NCBI GenBank assembly: GCA_964017065.1
Contig: OZ024789.1
Location: 10,005,439-10,069,438, forward strand
DNA length: 64,000 bases
Origin: Haliclona indistincta
Taxonomy: Eukaryota; Porifera; Demospongiae; Haplosclerida; Chalinidae
Reading direction: 5' to 3'
Position numbers and translations under genes: made by a program. How positions within the stretch are numbered: the stretch's first letter is position 1; each line of letters starts with the position of its first letter. Shown one piece after another: positions 29,755-43,500 of this stretch. Below the pieces are notes generated by a model, which had not been told where the DNA came from, made no database searches, and saw only the letters and a program-made list of their open reading frames with translations.

Positions 29755-32700
29755 ATTACCGCTCGGCAGCAGCGAGGAAGTTAGTTCATGAGTTGTTTCA
29801 GGTGTTTAAACAATGATTGATTTTTGCTCCTCACAGTGGATGGATGGAGGGAACCCGCTGGTCGTCATGAACACGGCACAGCTGTTGTCAAAAATCAACT
29901 CTATTTATGGGGCGGAAACCAGAAAGGAATGCCTGCGGTGCACGATAGCGCTGAGAAGCGACAGTTTTTCTCTAGTGTAGAGGTTTTCGACGTGAACACT
30001 GGTTACTGGGAGCAGCTCACCACTAGTGGAATACCTCCACTGGGAGTGCGGGGCTTTGCCTGTGTTGCTGTCAGGAATGATCTGCCGCACTATTTCGGTG
30101 GTTACTGTGGTCATGGTGACTGCTACCACAACAGTGTTCACACACTGAGCACCTCTACCCTGCAATGGAGGATAATGTCTCCCTCAACAACAGAGGGCGG
30201 GGCACCAATGGAGAAGCAAAGGTGTGGAATGGTGCACTTCACTGATGGAGAGGAAGACCTCTTGTATGTGGTGGGAGGGGTGGGTCATGCTGTCCCATCA
30301 TCACCACAACATGGAGCACAGTATCATCAATCAGTGTTTGGTAGTGTGCATACCAATGAACAACACATTTTCTCTCTGTCCAAAAGTGAGTGATACTTTT
30401 TGTTTTTGTTAAGTTATCATAAAAGTTCATCAGAATCTGCTTTTACTGTTATTGACATGCATGAATTAGTTAGGTGCTGGGTGCCACAATTTTATTCGTC
30501 CCCCAAAATAAATCAAGATCATTTTGACAGTTTGAGTTTTTGGTTCAATATGTAATTTGGTGCATAGTGGAATGATAGATGTTATAACCTCTAGATGGGT
30601 GGAGCTCACCAGAAGTCACAGGACAAGCTCCTCCTCCATGTGAGGATTTCACACTAACAACAGTGGAAGGGAAGAGGGCTGCTATGTTTGGTGGTTCCTC
30701 TCCATCAAGTGGCTATACTGATGATTTGTATATTGTACATCTGGAGAGACATTCTGTGGTGAGTGTTGTAGACACAGTATATCACTGATTTGTGGTTCCA
30801 CTCTCGTCACCACATGGGGGTCACTATCATCATCATTGTCACTTATTGATAGCTAAGATATATTGTTCATACCATTTCCTGTAATGGTATCCTTTATTCT
30901 CAGAACTGGACCAAGATCAAGAAACAAGTTAGTCAGTCTATCCATGAATGGCCTGTGGAGAGATGTGCCCATGCTGCATCACACATTACTGGTCCTGTGT
31001 TTGTGATGAGTGGAGGGTCTCTACTGAGTGATATGTGGTTGTATGACTCTTCTAACCAATGGATCAAGGTATTTCACAATGTACAACTTTTTCAACTTGA
31101 AATTATAATTTTTGTTATTAGGGAGGCACGGTAGTGACTCCCTATGTAGGGTTGAACGAGAAAACAAGATGGCGGCTACATACAATGTATTAGCGTTCAA
31201 ACGCTGATATTTTGCCTGGTGATGAATTTTATACGTCAAAAGACACCTAAATCTGCTCTCTGGCGTTGCCCCATCTTACAGTAGCAAGGAGATTGCTCGA
31301 AATTGTTACTAAAGTGACGAACCTGAAAACGGTGAAAATCGACTTTCGTTTTCTTTCTTCTCTTTCTTTCTTTCTTCAACTCGCCTAGCGTCTTTACGCG
31401 AGCAGTGCCGAAACCAAAACACCCACGAACAGTCGTGAAATTCTCCTGGCAGGTGCCTTTTGAACTTTGTTTTTAGCGTAACGGCGATATAAATTCCGAG
31501 ATTTCTCGATCGTGATCCATTGTCAGCTACAGTGTTCCACACGAAGAGAAGGAATAATTGTGTGTTGACAGTTTGCTTGATTTCTCTAGAATCATTTGTC
31601 CTAGAGTCATGATGTATGTATCATTTTGATCCTCTATCCTTATTGAATCTTGTGGTTTCTTGTCAGATGACACTCACGTGACAGAAATGTGAAAGACAGG
31701 CAACCATTTGGAAAAACACGTTAGGGAGCGTATCTCAGGGACTACTAGTAGTTAAGCTCTGTCATCGCTGCATTGAAGCTTTCACCTTGGATGCTTATCT
31801 GTTGGTAGCAGGATTGGTCCCAATCAGTACTACATCGGCGGCAAAGAGCACAAGTTGACCGTTCGCGACGAGCCAAACGTTAGGGACAGGAATTCCAGTT
31901 CTACTGGTAGTTAAGCTCTAAAACTTCATGACTGCAATGCCAAAACATTAATCATGAAATTAGATCTCACCTAGCGTCTCTAGAAGCATATACAGCGACA
32001 AGCGCGACTTCACTTTGCAAGAGAGCAGGTTTTTGGCGGCCATTTTGTTTGCTACAATGTATTGTTGCTATTGACGTGACGTCATACATTCCTAACATTA
32101 ATTCCCTCTCTTCGTGTGGAACACTGTAAGTGTTAGACGCCATTAGTGATTGCGCAATGCGCACGTGACCAAGCAGTGGCGCACGTGACCAAGAACTATC
32201 GCCACGCCGTACGGATCACGGAGAACATATATTTGTCTGGAGTCCTTGAAGAACGGTAAGCTCGTATAGCATCATCACCATTCTGCGCAGCCAGATAATT
32301 ATAATCGCCGTACACCACAGGTCTGCAATCATGTGTGAGTGGGGCTCGTATGCACTGCATGCATGCATGCCTAGGCGAGCTGATATAACACTGAATTATT
32401 TTCAGCTAAAATTTTAAAATTGTAGAAAAGCCATCAACAATAGGAAAATTAAACCAATGGTGGAAACAAAGACGGCTCAGTACGTGCATGATATTGAACT
32501 GCACTTCACCGAAAAAGAAAAAAGGGCACAAACAAGAAAATTAAAAAGATTTCTATCGAAATCAAAAGGATGTAGGGTTGTGAAATCTACCACTGGTCCA
32601 CAATGTAAAGTAACAAGGAACAAGCATGGAATGGTAACACGATTGACTTGCTAACAGACCATATAGATCCCTACATCCGAGTCAGTGCTGCACATAAGAT

Positions 32701-35700
32701 CAATATTTTGTCACAAGCTGAATGCACGTCAGGTGTCAGTCAACAGCAACTAGCTGAACTAGCTATAGCCAACCACAGCAGCCACTGATGTAGGGATCTA
32801 TGGTCTGTTAGCAAGTCAATCGTGTTACATCCATTCCATGCTTGTTCCTTGTTAGTTTACATTGTGGACCAGTGGTATAGATTTCACAACCCTATACATC
32901 CTTTTGATTTCGATAGAAATCTTTTTAATTTTCTTGTAATCTTTAAATCTCTACATATACTTTAAGGTGGCGGTATACCGTTACGAGAATAATGACATTC
33001 ACGACATTAGTAATGATATTCATGTTCCCTAGCCATACTCGGCGCTTTGGGGCAATGGATGCTGCCACCATTCGCCAAAAATAGCACTACGGGTGCATTT
33101 GCTTGATGCAATGAAGACCAGCGCATCTTCTACAGTAGCAAACGGAGGGCCAGACGAAGAGATTTTTTGAATATCGACTCGTATTGTAGTTTTATGCTCG
33201 AGAACAGGCAATTGTTGGTGCAGCTCAGCGGCTTGTTTTGCGGTATTTTGCGTTTTTAGAAAAAATCAAAGAATGTATCAGGAAAAATTCTTCGTCCCCT
33301 CGGGAAAACTGTTTAAAGCATTGTGAACAATGTTTTATCTTGCTCGAAGACTCCCGTGAAGAGATTTTTGGCGAATGGATCGTCGATCTTGATGGGCTGT
33401 GTATCTGGCGATGGTACGAGGTGCGTTCGAAATACTTGAAAAACAGCTTCGCTTACCTATCTTCTCGACATGTAGCTAGTTTTTGGCGCTTAGTGCATGC
33501 TTGTGTAGTTTCTCACTCAAAATGACAGGACGAGCTGAGCTATAGTATAGAATAATTATGATACTATAGTTTATTAATAGTTCATTATGTGTGTTGTTTT
33601 ATTGTTTTCTATAGCTACCAACATTACCTGATTCAGTGACACGACGATACTGGCACTCAATGTCAGTGTTTCATCTAGGAGCCCACTGTGTCTGGATACT
33701 AGTGTTTGGAGGAATGGTCCATGAGGCTGCCACTAGTATTATAGAGCTAAGTGAGCACAGTGTGTGTCCATGCAGTAATCAGCAGTAGCTACAGCAGCTG
33801 ATGCATACACTGACAGTGGTGGGCTGCACATAACTGCTCATCTCCTCCATACAGTCCAGGACACTAGTGGGCAGTGGTGTGTGGAGAGAGTGATGGAGAG
33901 AGAGACACTGAGCAACAACACAGAGTACCAGAAGAGACTGGGCGAGGCCAGGATAAAGGGAGCATTTCAGGAGAGTGGAAAGGAACAAGACAAACATGGT
34001 TAGTAACAATCACACACACACATGTACACACACAAGAAAATTAAAAAGATTTCTATCGAAATCAAAAGGATGTAGGGTTGTGAGATCTACCACTGGTCCA
34101 CAATGTAAAATAACAAGGAACAAGCATGGAATGGTACGTAACACGATTGACTTACTAACAGACCATAGATCCCTACGTACATCAGTGGCTGCTGTGGTTG
34201 GCTATAGCTAGTTCAGCTAGTTGTTGTTGACTGACACCTGACGTGCATTCAGCTTGTGACAGCCACTGATGTAGGGATCTATGGTCTGTTAGCAAGTCAA
34301 TCGTGTTTTATACCATTCCATACTTGTTCCTTGTTAGTTTACATTGTGGACCAGTGGTAGATTTCACAACCCTACATCCTTTTGATTTCGATAGAAATCA
34401 TTTTAATTTTCTTGTTTGTGTCCTTTTTTCTTTTCAGTGAAGTGCAGTTCAATATCATGCACGTACTGAGCCGTCTTTGTTTCCACCATTGGTTTAGTTT
34501 TCCTGTTGTTGATGGCTTTTCTTTATTTTTAACAATTTTAAACTTGTAGCTAAAATAATTGTTATGCTGTACAGATCAGCTCGCCTTACGCATGCATGCA
34601 TGCATGCAGTGCATACGAGCCCCGCCCACACTTGTTGTAGACCTGTACGGCGGTTATAATTATCTGGCAAGTGCAGAATGGTGATCCTATACGAGCTTAC
34701 CGATCTTCGAAGACTCCAGAGAAATATGTGTTCTCTGTGATCCATACTAGCCTCGTCCCCAGGCTCCACCCCTCTCGGAATTTTGTTCCGACAGGGAGCC
34801 AGGTCTTAATCTCACGTGGGTTAAACAGGTGGTAGACAGGTGATTAGTGTGCGTGGGCACGATCAACGCTCTCGACCCAACCTGCCCACGCACATGCGTA
34901 GCGTTCGTCACAGTCTTGCTGTCAGCAGAGGCGATCAAGGTCTGTAGCATCACGTTCGGGATGGCCGCGGAGCCGTCAGATGAATCTAAATGGCTAAAGA
35001 GCCACTATGAGGAAGCAGCTACTGGGGATGTTCCTACTCCGTCGAAACGGGTAAAGTACCAGACGCTGAAGGGCGACATCGAGCTACACTTTCCTCACCG
35101 TACGTACAATGACCTAGTCGTCAAAGGCTTCATCAAGGAAGCTTTTCCGATGTCCAGCACACTCGCCCGTCCCGCTACACGGACAGCTACAGATCCTTTG
35201 CATTTTATATCGGCCGCGCGTGTGTGTATTAACTACGCCCTAGCACGAGACCGACATCAAGCATCGTGGGCGTGCGGTTTATTACACCCACGCTCATTAA
35301 TTTTTTTTGCACTTTTTTGGGTGCGCTCTTCTTCTTAGTTTTTTGTTGCCTCCTCGAATGAGAAGAGTACCACCATCTGGTGGGGAAAGAAGAGAATGTA
35401 ACAATTTAGCTCGGTAGCTGTACAGATCTGCCAAGAATCGGAGAAGACGTGAGATTAGAGATCACGTGAGATTAGAGATCAGACTCTCTGACGGAACAGA
35501 GAGCCTGGGGACGAGGCTAATCCATACGGCGTGGCGATACTAGTCTCGTTCCCAGACCACACCTCTTCCGCTTTGCTTCTGAGAGGGTCTGGCAGCTTGC
35601 TCGACTTTTCTCGGTCCTGGTGACGTCATTATCACGCGCTCAATAGCTACACGGATGCAATATGCGGACAAATTGTCTGTATACTAATGTCTGTGGTCTC

Positions 35701-37455
35701 ATAAACTACAGCACTCGACAATAGTTATAGATCGGCTCAGGAAAAAACGACAGGTACTATAGTGTGTTCCTTGGTGGCGCTCGATGATGGCAGTGCTCAA
35801 AAATTAACGTAATGGCAAAAACAATAAATCGCAAATTTCCTTACCTGTTGGCAGCGAAATTGCTCGTTTGAGGCAGACTGGTTGCCTCGTTGTACTTATT
35901 AGTCAATGAAGATTACCCTAGATGCTCTACGCGGTTATTTTTTACTTTAGATACCCCCTCGAATATACGTGGGTTAATTAATTGACATGTACCTCGAGGT
36001 GTTAAATATTAGTCACGCGTGCTGCAGCAAGTCTGTGCGTATTCACGTGCTAAACAAAACTAAATACTAAACCCAAGACCTTAAAAAAACTTCGCCTAAC
36101 TGCGCAAAGTCGAGAGGGTCTTCCTAACTAACTAAGGATCGTCGGGAGGGTCTTCCTAACTAACTAAGGATCGTCGGGAGGGTCTTCCTAACTAAGGATC
36201 GTCGGGAGGGTCTTCCTAACTAAGGATCGTCGGGAGGGTCTTCCTAACTAAAGATCGTCGAGAGGGTCTTCCTAACTAAGGATCGTCGGGGGTTGACTTC
36301 GGGGGTTCCTAACTACCTAACTGCAACAACTATGTAAAATCTTAGCTTGCAGTAGATTGGGTGTCTAGCGAGTAAATGGTTGCAGTTTTCTGCCAGTGTG
36401 GGCCCGCCCACGCACAAACATGCTAGTCTCGCGTGCCAGACCCAACCCAAGGGAAGGGTCTGGTAAAACGCTATAGGACGCGTTGTGCCCCTTGCCATGA
36501 AATCGGGCAAGCCAATCAAATTGCGTTGTCACGTATCGCTCGAGTACTAACGAGTAGCCATGTCGAGTAGGACGTACGCTGTGAGCACCACGGTAGACCG
36601 ACCAGCTAGTTCAATGGAGACGAAGGTTAAAAAGCCCTGCCAAGGCCCATGGCTCGTGAATACTCTTGTCTCGTACGGTCTCAATGCAGTGCGCGCGTAC
36701 GTACTAGTGCACGTTACCATGGCTACGGTGCATATTTCACATTCCTGTGGCACAACTCGTTCTATAACGTTTTACCAGACCCTTCACTTGGGTTGGGTCT
36801 GGCGAGCGAGACTACAAACATGCTGCAACGCGCGTGACTAATATTTAACACCTCGAGGTGTCAATTAATTAACCCACGCATATTCGAGGGGGGTATCTAA
36901 AGTAAAAGATAACCCTCTACGCTTTCGATGAATCTTAGCACACTGCACTACCGCCATATTGATCATGTGCTCAACGGCGCGCTTGTCATGTGAATTTGCA
37001 TTTGATTTGAAAATAAGGCGATCTGATTGGTCATTTCCATTTTTTGAGAATGAAACGTCACTAAGACCAAGAAAAGTCGAGCTGTTTGCCAGACCCTCTC
37101 GGAAGCATAGCGGAAGCCTGAGGTGTGGTCTGGGAACGAGACTATGGCGATACTCAAGCTAGTGCTTGGTCACGTGCGCTAACCACTGCTTGGTCGCATA
37201 CGTATTGCGTAATCACAGTAATGGCGTCTAACACTTACATGTAGCTGACAAAGGATCACGATCGAGAAATCGCGGAATTTATATTGCCGTTTCGCTAAAA
37301 AATGAAGTTCAAAAGGCACCTGCCAGGAGAATTTCACGACTGTTCGTGGGTGTTTTGGTCTCGGCACAGCTCGTGTAAAGGCGCTAGGCGAGTTGAAGAA
37401 AGAAAGAAAGAAAGAAAGAAGGAAGGAAGGAAGGAAGGAAGGAAGGAAGGAAGGA

Positions 37456-37507
<52 letters not shown>

Positions 37508-40500
37508 AGAAAGCTAAGATGACGAAACTCTATTTCCAGGTTCGTCACTTTAGTAACAATTTCGAGCAATCTCCTTGCTACTGTAAGATGGGGCAATGCC
37601 AGAGAGCAGATCTAAGTGTCTTTGGACGTATAAAATTCATCACCAGGCAAAATATCAGCGTTTGAACGCTAAAACATTGTATGTAGCCGCCATCTTGTTT
37701 TCCCGTTCAACCCTACACAGGGAGGCACTACCCAGGGGGGGTACTGGTAAAACCTGGAACGGGAAACGAGGAAATGGGAAACGGGAAATAAGAAATGGGA
37801 AACCGGAAATGAGAAACAAGAAATCAGTAACCAAAGTACACATTGTAGCTGTCTCTAAAAGTACAGTTGAGCAAGCCTGACGAGACTGCATGCATCATCA
37901 TCATGTGGTGCACGGTCACTAGTACTGTTCACGTAGTTACAGTACTGACTGCAGTCTAGCGCAGTGTCATGATCTGAGAGGCTATAAACACGCTGGTCTA
38001 GTAGCCAGCGTGAATGACGGTGAATGTGCAGTCTACGATATGATCTGTGCCGCTGAGTGGTGGACGGTACGTTCACGTATAATACAGAACACATCAATCA
38101 TTGTAGCCTTATGAGTGATTTGACCCTAGCTATCATCTTTTTATTCATCAGATTTAACTGAGTTATCTCAATTCTTCATTGCCTTTGTACTATTATCACT
38201 ACTTCCACTTTGTGTAAAATTTATAAAACTCTGTTGTGTAAAACTGATTACAAGCCAACCGTAGGCACTGCACGCTACATGTAGACTGTACAGTACTCAC
38301 CGTCGTCCACACTGGCTAGACCAGCATGTTTACAGTCTTAGATCATGACAATTCGCTAGACTGTAGTCAGTACTAAAGGCTACGTGAACAGATGGTACTA
38401 GTGACCGTGCACTACCTGAACAGTGCAAGCAGTCTCGTCAGCTCTCAGCTGTACTTTTCGAGACAGCTATTTTGGTTTCTGATTTCTCATTTCCGGTTTC
38501 CCATTTCTTATTTCCCGTTTCCTCGTTTCCCGTTCCTGGTTTTACCAGTACCCACCCAGGGGGGGACGGACATTACGTAATTAGTCACATGACAGTACTG
38601 CATTCCGATCATACTAATGTCTGGCCTCGCTTCCAGGCCATTCCCCTTGCTATGCCAATGTCTAGTACAAGCACTACTGCATGCGTTTTTCATGCACCGA
38701 AAATCACTCGATGAAGACGCTGACCAGCAACCTGACGATGTGGTACAAGTGCTATCCCTCGGTTCACCGTATAAATATCTTGAGCTTTGATCTCCTGGCA
38801 GTAGAAATGAGGCAGTTAAAAGCAGGCCTGCCTACCAAAATTTTTCAAAAACCTTGAGATCATTAATATTCATTATAATTAATAAAAATATTAATTATTA
38901 CGTCATTGTCACGTCATAATTACGTCATAACTTGCCCGGGAATTCATTAATATTCATGAAAATAATATATTGACAAAGGGCGTGGTCAATTAATATCGCT
39001 TGTCAAACGCGTATGCTAAGCTGCTTTTCGCACTTTTTCAGTGTGCAAACATTTTACCAGTTGCTGAGGGGAGACAAACAGGCGTTTTGCTCTGTGTAAG
39101 ATCGAAACTACGAGAAGTATAATTAGTTAACGCCCACAATAGAGAATAATATGGATTTCTCGTGAGATATGTCCTGCTGCCCGTGAGACTGGACTGAAAA
39201 CCGTGAGTCCCACGGCTGATCCGTGAGAGTTGAAAGTCAAGGGATACACTACTGAGAATCGAGAAGCATTATGACATCTTTGTATGCAACCACTCGGCAA
39301 GTGAGCTAGACAGAGTTTATCCAGCGTGGATGATAATTAAAGATGGTATACTATAATATAAGTGAGTCCTATATCCGAGTCCCCCTAGTGAGGCTTAATT
39401 GATCCAGTCAGTGCTGCATCTATTCTTGCCACAGTGATGTGAGTATGTTGTGTTTATTTAGGTCAGTGAGTTTAGCCTGAGCGTGAAAGTTGATGGTTAA
39501 AACTTGTGCCACACCGAGTTTTGGTTGTTAGTGGGAGTGGGAAACTGAAGATGCATCTGCTGGCTCTGATTGCAGCTCTGATTATGAAGAGAATGAACAT
39601 ATACACAATCCAGACATCCAAAGCACTGATGATGATTAATGATAATTATAGTGATTGATCGTATCAGATCCATGTTTTCACCTTAAATAAAGTTAGCATG
39701 ATCAATGACAAGTCGACAATGTCAGTAGAATTATGCCCAGAAAGTGATAATCCATATGACTTAAGAGCAATTGCTATGTAGACAACTCATGGACTAGAAT
39801 TAGGTATGTCGTTAAAGAGGCTCTTGATTGTGTTCATGATGCAATTGCTGCCATGAGAATCAAATCTGTAAAGTTTGCTTGGGACATGGTCAATTGGACC
39901 AGCAGGGGCCAGGATTTATGACAGGCTGGCATTAACATTGCAATTAAAGGAGAGTGAGTGGTCTAGGGTTGTTTGTAAACTATGTCATAGTACTCGGTAA
40001 CATTTTGAATAACCAAGTTGTAGCGTAACGCAGGGTTCAACAGGTTCGAGCCAAATACTTAGTATGGATTATGACAGAGGGACCAGAGAAGAAGAGTGAC
40101 AAAATAGATGAGCAGTGTCTATATATACCAATATGACAAAACTACAGTAAACAATATCAGAGACGTGTAGGCATGTGACAATCGACAAGGCTCGTATTAT
40201 TAACAATGTAGAGTAGTATTGATACAATACAATACAGTAGAGAGTGAGGTCAACTCTCCACATCCCCCTTTGTTTGGAGAGCTCTCGTTCGTGATCTTGT
40301 AACAATGGGACTGCGCTTGAAGATAGGAGGAGTATCATGATTAGCAGGTGGCTCAATACAGTCAGCAGGTGGGTCAGCAAATCTCACTGTCTTCTTAGGT
40401 GATGAGGATGAGGGGTTAGTAATGAGTTGGTGACGATTGCGTCTGATGATACCACCAGAAGAAGTCTTAACCACATATGACCGAGGGGCATCTGCCGTAT

Positions 40501-43500
40501 CAATGGTAATCCCAGGCTCTCTGTTGTGACCCGTTGGATCGTCCACTAAGACAGCTGAGTGGTTCGGTAGCTCAGGTAGCACGTTAGTACCATGTCGTCG
40601 ATCGTAGTCCTGTTTGACTCGATCCTTGTAAATCTTGTCTGCTTCACGATACTGGTCAAGGTAGGTCCACTCAGGAATCAAGGCACTCTGAAGTTGTGGA
40701 AGGTTCGTGCTCAACTTCCTACCCATACACAGCTCAGCAGGGCTCCTACCACACCACCTCAAAGGAGTAGAACGATAGACCAATAGTGACAGGAACAGAT
40801 CATCTGACTTTCTCAGAAGATTCTTGATGGTCTGAACGGCACGTTCCACTTGTCCATTACTCTGAGGAAATCTTGGACTGCTTGTACGGTGCTTGAATCC
40901 ATACGAAGTGGCGAATGCTTCCATCTCAGAGCAGTCAAATTGAGGTCCATTATCGCTCCTCAAACAGGAAGGAATGCCATGCCTGGCAAAGACAGCTTTC
41001 AGTGCGTTGATCACATTTGATGCAGTGGTGGATGTAAGCTTGATCAATTCTGGAAACTTAGAAAAATAGTCAACCACGAGCAGATAGGTGACACCTCTCA
41101 GTTGGAATAAATTCGCTCCTACTTCTTCCCAAGGATAGGCTGGTAGCTTTGAGGGAATGAGTCGTTCCTTTCTCTGGACAAGATGCTCTCTGCACTCTCG
41201 ACACTCCTGGATTTTTCTTTTCAACTGTCCAGTCATGCCAGGCCACCACACTGACGCTTTAGCTCTCGACAGGCACTTTTGCACTCCCAGATGACCAGTA
41301 TGAATCTTGTCAAGTGTCTCTGCCTGCAGAGAGGAAGGAATGACGATACATGAGCCATATAGGAGCAATCCGTCCACTATGGTGAACTTGTGACGAGCAC
41401 CCCAATACGAGTTGAACTGCTTAGAACAAACTTGTTTCTCGGGCCATCCCAGCTTGCAGTAGGTAATAATCTGCTTACAGATCTGATCCTCCTCTTGAGC
41501 TGCCTTGTAGGTCTGCAACCGATCTGTAGAGGCTGGGAGGGAAGTTATTATGGCATCAATGAAACAATTAACATCTCTAGAGGATACAGCTCCATCTGAC
41601 TCAGTAGAAGGAGCAAGACTTCGGGACAGAGTATCGGCAGTATAGATCGACTTTCCTGGTACGTGTTCTACAGAGTACAGAAATCTTGATAGACGTAGAC
41701 GAAATCGTAGCACCCTAGGTGGTAAGTTGTCCAAATTCTTGTTTCCGAGAAGGGACACCAATGGCTTGTGATCTGTCTCCATTGTGAAATGTTTACCAAG
41801 TAGATAGTCCGAAAATTTCTCTGCTGCCCAAGTACATGCCAGTGCCTCCTTTTCGACTTGAGCATAGCGACCCTCTGTTTCGGTAAGAGCTCTAGAGCCG
41901 TAAGCCACCGGTTTCCAAGCAGAATCTGATGTTTGGCGCTGCAGCAATACGGCTCCTAGCCCAAATGATGAGCTATCAGCAGAAACTTTGGTCTCGACCT
42001 GAGGACTATAGAGAGCAAGCACTGTGGGTCTAGAGAGCTCCTCTTTTACTTCTTGAAATGCTCTATCTTGATCTGGACCCCAACTCCATGAGTTCTTAGC
42101 ACTTAGCAGATCACGTAGTGGCTTAGTCAGCTCTGATAGTCGATGCGAAAACTTTCCAAGGTGGTTAACCATCCCCAGGAAGCGTCTTAGAGCAGGAACT
42201 CCATCAGGAGCTGGCATCAAAGCGATTGCTCTTGTTTTCTCAGGATCCGGAGACACTCCATCTTGGTTGAGCACATGACCAAGGAACTTTAACTCCGTCT
42301 GCTGAAACACACACTTTTCCATGTTGAGGGTAGTGCCTGCCTCTGCCATTCTGTTCAGCACAGCTCTTAGTCTGAGATCATGTTCCTCCTTATCTGCTGC
42401 AAAAATGAGAACATCGTCAATCAAGCAAACAACTCCATCCAATCCCTCCAACAATTTACCCATACGTTTCTGGAACAACTCAGGGGCACTAGACAAACCA
42501 AATGGCAACTTATTGAAGTGGTAACGCCCAAATGGTGTGAGAAATGTAGTAAGTGGTCTGGACTCAGGACTCAAAGGAATTTGCCAGAAGCCACTGTTAG
42601 CATCGAGCTTAGAGAAGATTTTAGCACCCGAGAGTTGTGAAAGAATTGACTCCACCGTCGGCAAAGGATGAGGCTGTCTCTTGACGCTCTCGTTGAGTGG
42701 TTTCAGATCCACACAGATACGGATTCCTCCTGACTTCTTTGGTACTGCAACCATGCCAGCACACCATTCTGTAGAGTCTTCTACTTTAGAGATAACACCG
42801 AGGGTTTCCATTCTGGACAACTCTTGTTTCACTTTGTCCTGGAGGGGGTAAGGAACTCTTCTTGGAGTAAAAATAGCGTAAGGTTTGGCATCTGGGTCAA
42901 TATCGATTTTGTATGGCTCACCCAGAGTACCAAGTCCGTGAAATATTCCAGGATATTGAGAGATGATCTGGTCCCGGTAGCTCTGCTCCACTGAGTCCAA
43001 ACGAGCTGCTAGCTGTAGCGCTTGAATTGCAGGTAGACCAAGTAGGTTACTCTTGAGCCCTTTGACGACAAAGATGTCTTGTTGTATTGTCCTCTCCTTA
43101 ACTCCAAGAGTCGACTTGAACTGTCCCAGCACCTTGAGACGAGAATGGTCAGGTCCACACAGCACTCTGCTTGCAGTGTTGAGGTGGATCCCTTTGAGTT
43201 GCCTGTAGGAGAAATCAGAAATGGCTGTAACCTCTGCACCAGTATCTACTTTAAATGTTACTGCCTGCTTGTCAACATATACTGTCACATTCCAAACTGC
43301 AGGTCCAGAAGTCTCAGCAGCAGTCAGTGAATCGAGGAAACCAGTATCCACTGGAACATCTTTGCCCTGTCCAGTACCGGGTTCTAAAGAGACATTAGAG
43401 ATGACGTTCTTGGAACGGCATTGTGCACTGAAGTGTCCTCGCTTTCCGCACTTGTGGCACTCCGCATCTCTAGCTGGACAGACTCTTCTGCTGTGAGGCT

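Larger units (their letters stand above)
31118..32955 (+). mobile_element. R1 element, copy a (hairpin-ended non-autonomous transposon), in kelch A intron 4
   Basis: Starts TATTAGGGAGGCACGGTAGT, with a terminal hairpin at 31121-31142 (one mismatch). It contains a (CTTT)n tract and ends in a foldback module. The other copies are 34020-37735 (reversed), about 44501-46533 and 50669-51917. No transposase ORF is seen. It is interrupted by another transposon at 31530-32126. Confidence 0.8.
35541..37144. mobile_element. DNA transposon TE2, 1604 bp, 9-bp target duplication
   Basis: Inverted ends TAGTCTCGTTCCCAGACCAC and its complement, flanked by TGGCGATAC at 35532-35540 and 37145-37153. It contains TE3 and a short minisatellite; no transposase is seen. 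The ends resemble those of TE1 (TAGYCTCGTYCCCAG). Confidence 0.85.
34020..37735 (-). mobile_element. R1 element, copy b (reversed), containing three nested transposons
   Basis: Reverse-orientation R1: foldback module at 34028-34415, R1 body at 34416-34747 and 37154-37735, with hairpin end GGGAGGCACTACC truncated near 37735. The internal sequence is interrupted by the elements at 34748-35519 and 35541-37144, and a (GAAA)n/(GGAA)n tract lies at 37396-37510. Confidence 0.8.

Noticed and set aside
37393..37517. Lys/Glu-rich ORF over (GAAA)n/(GGAA)n
   Set aside because: Microsatellite inside R1 copy b; no relation to a gene.
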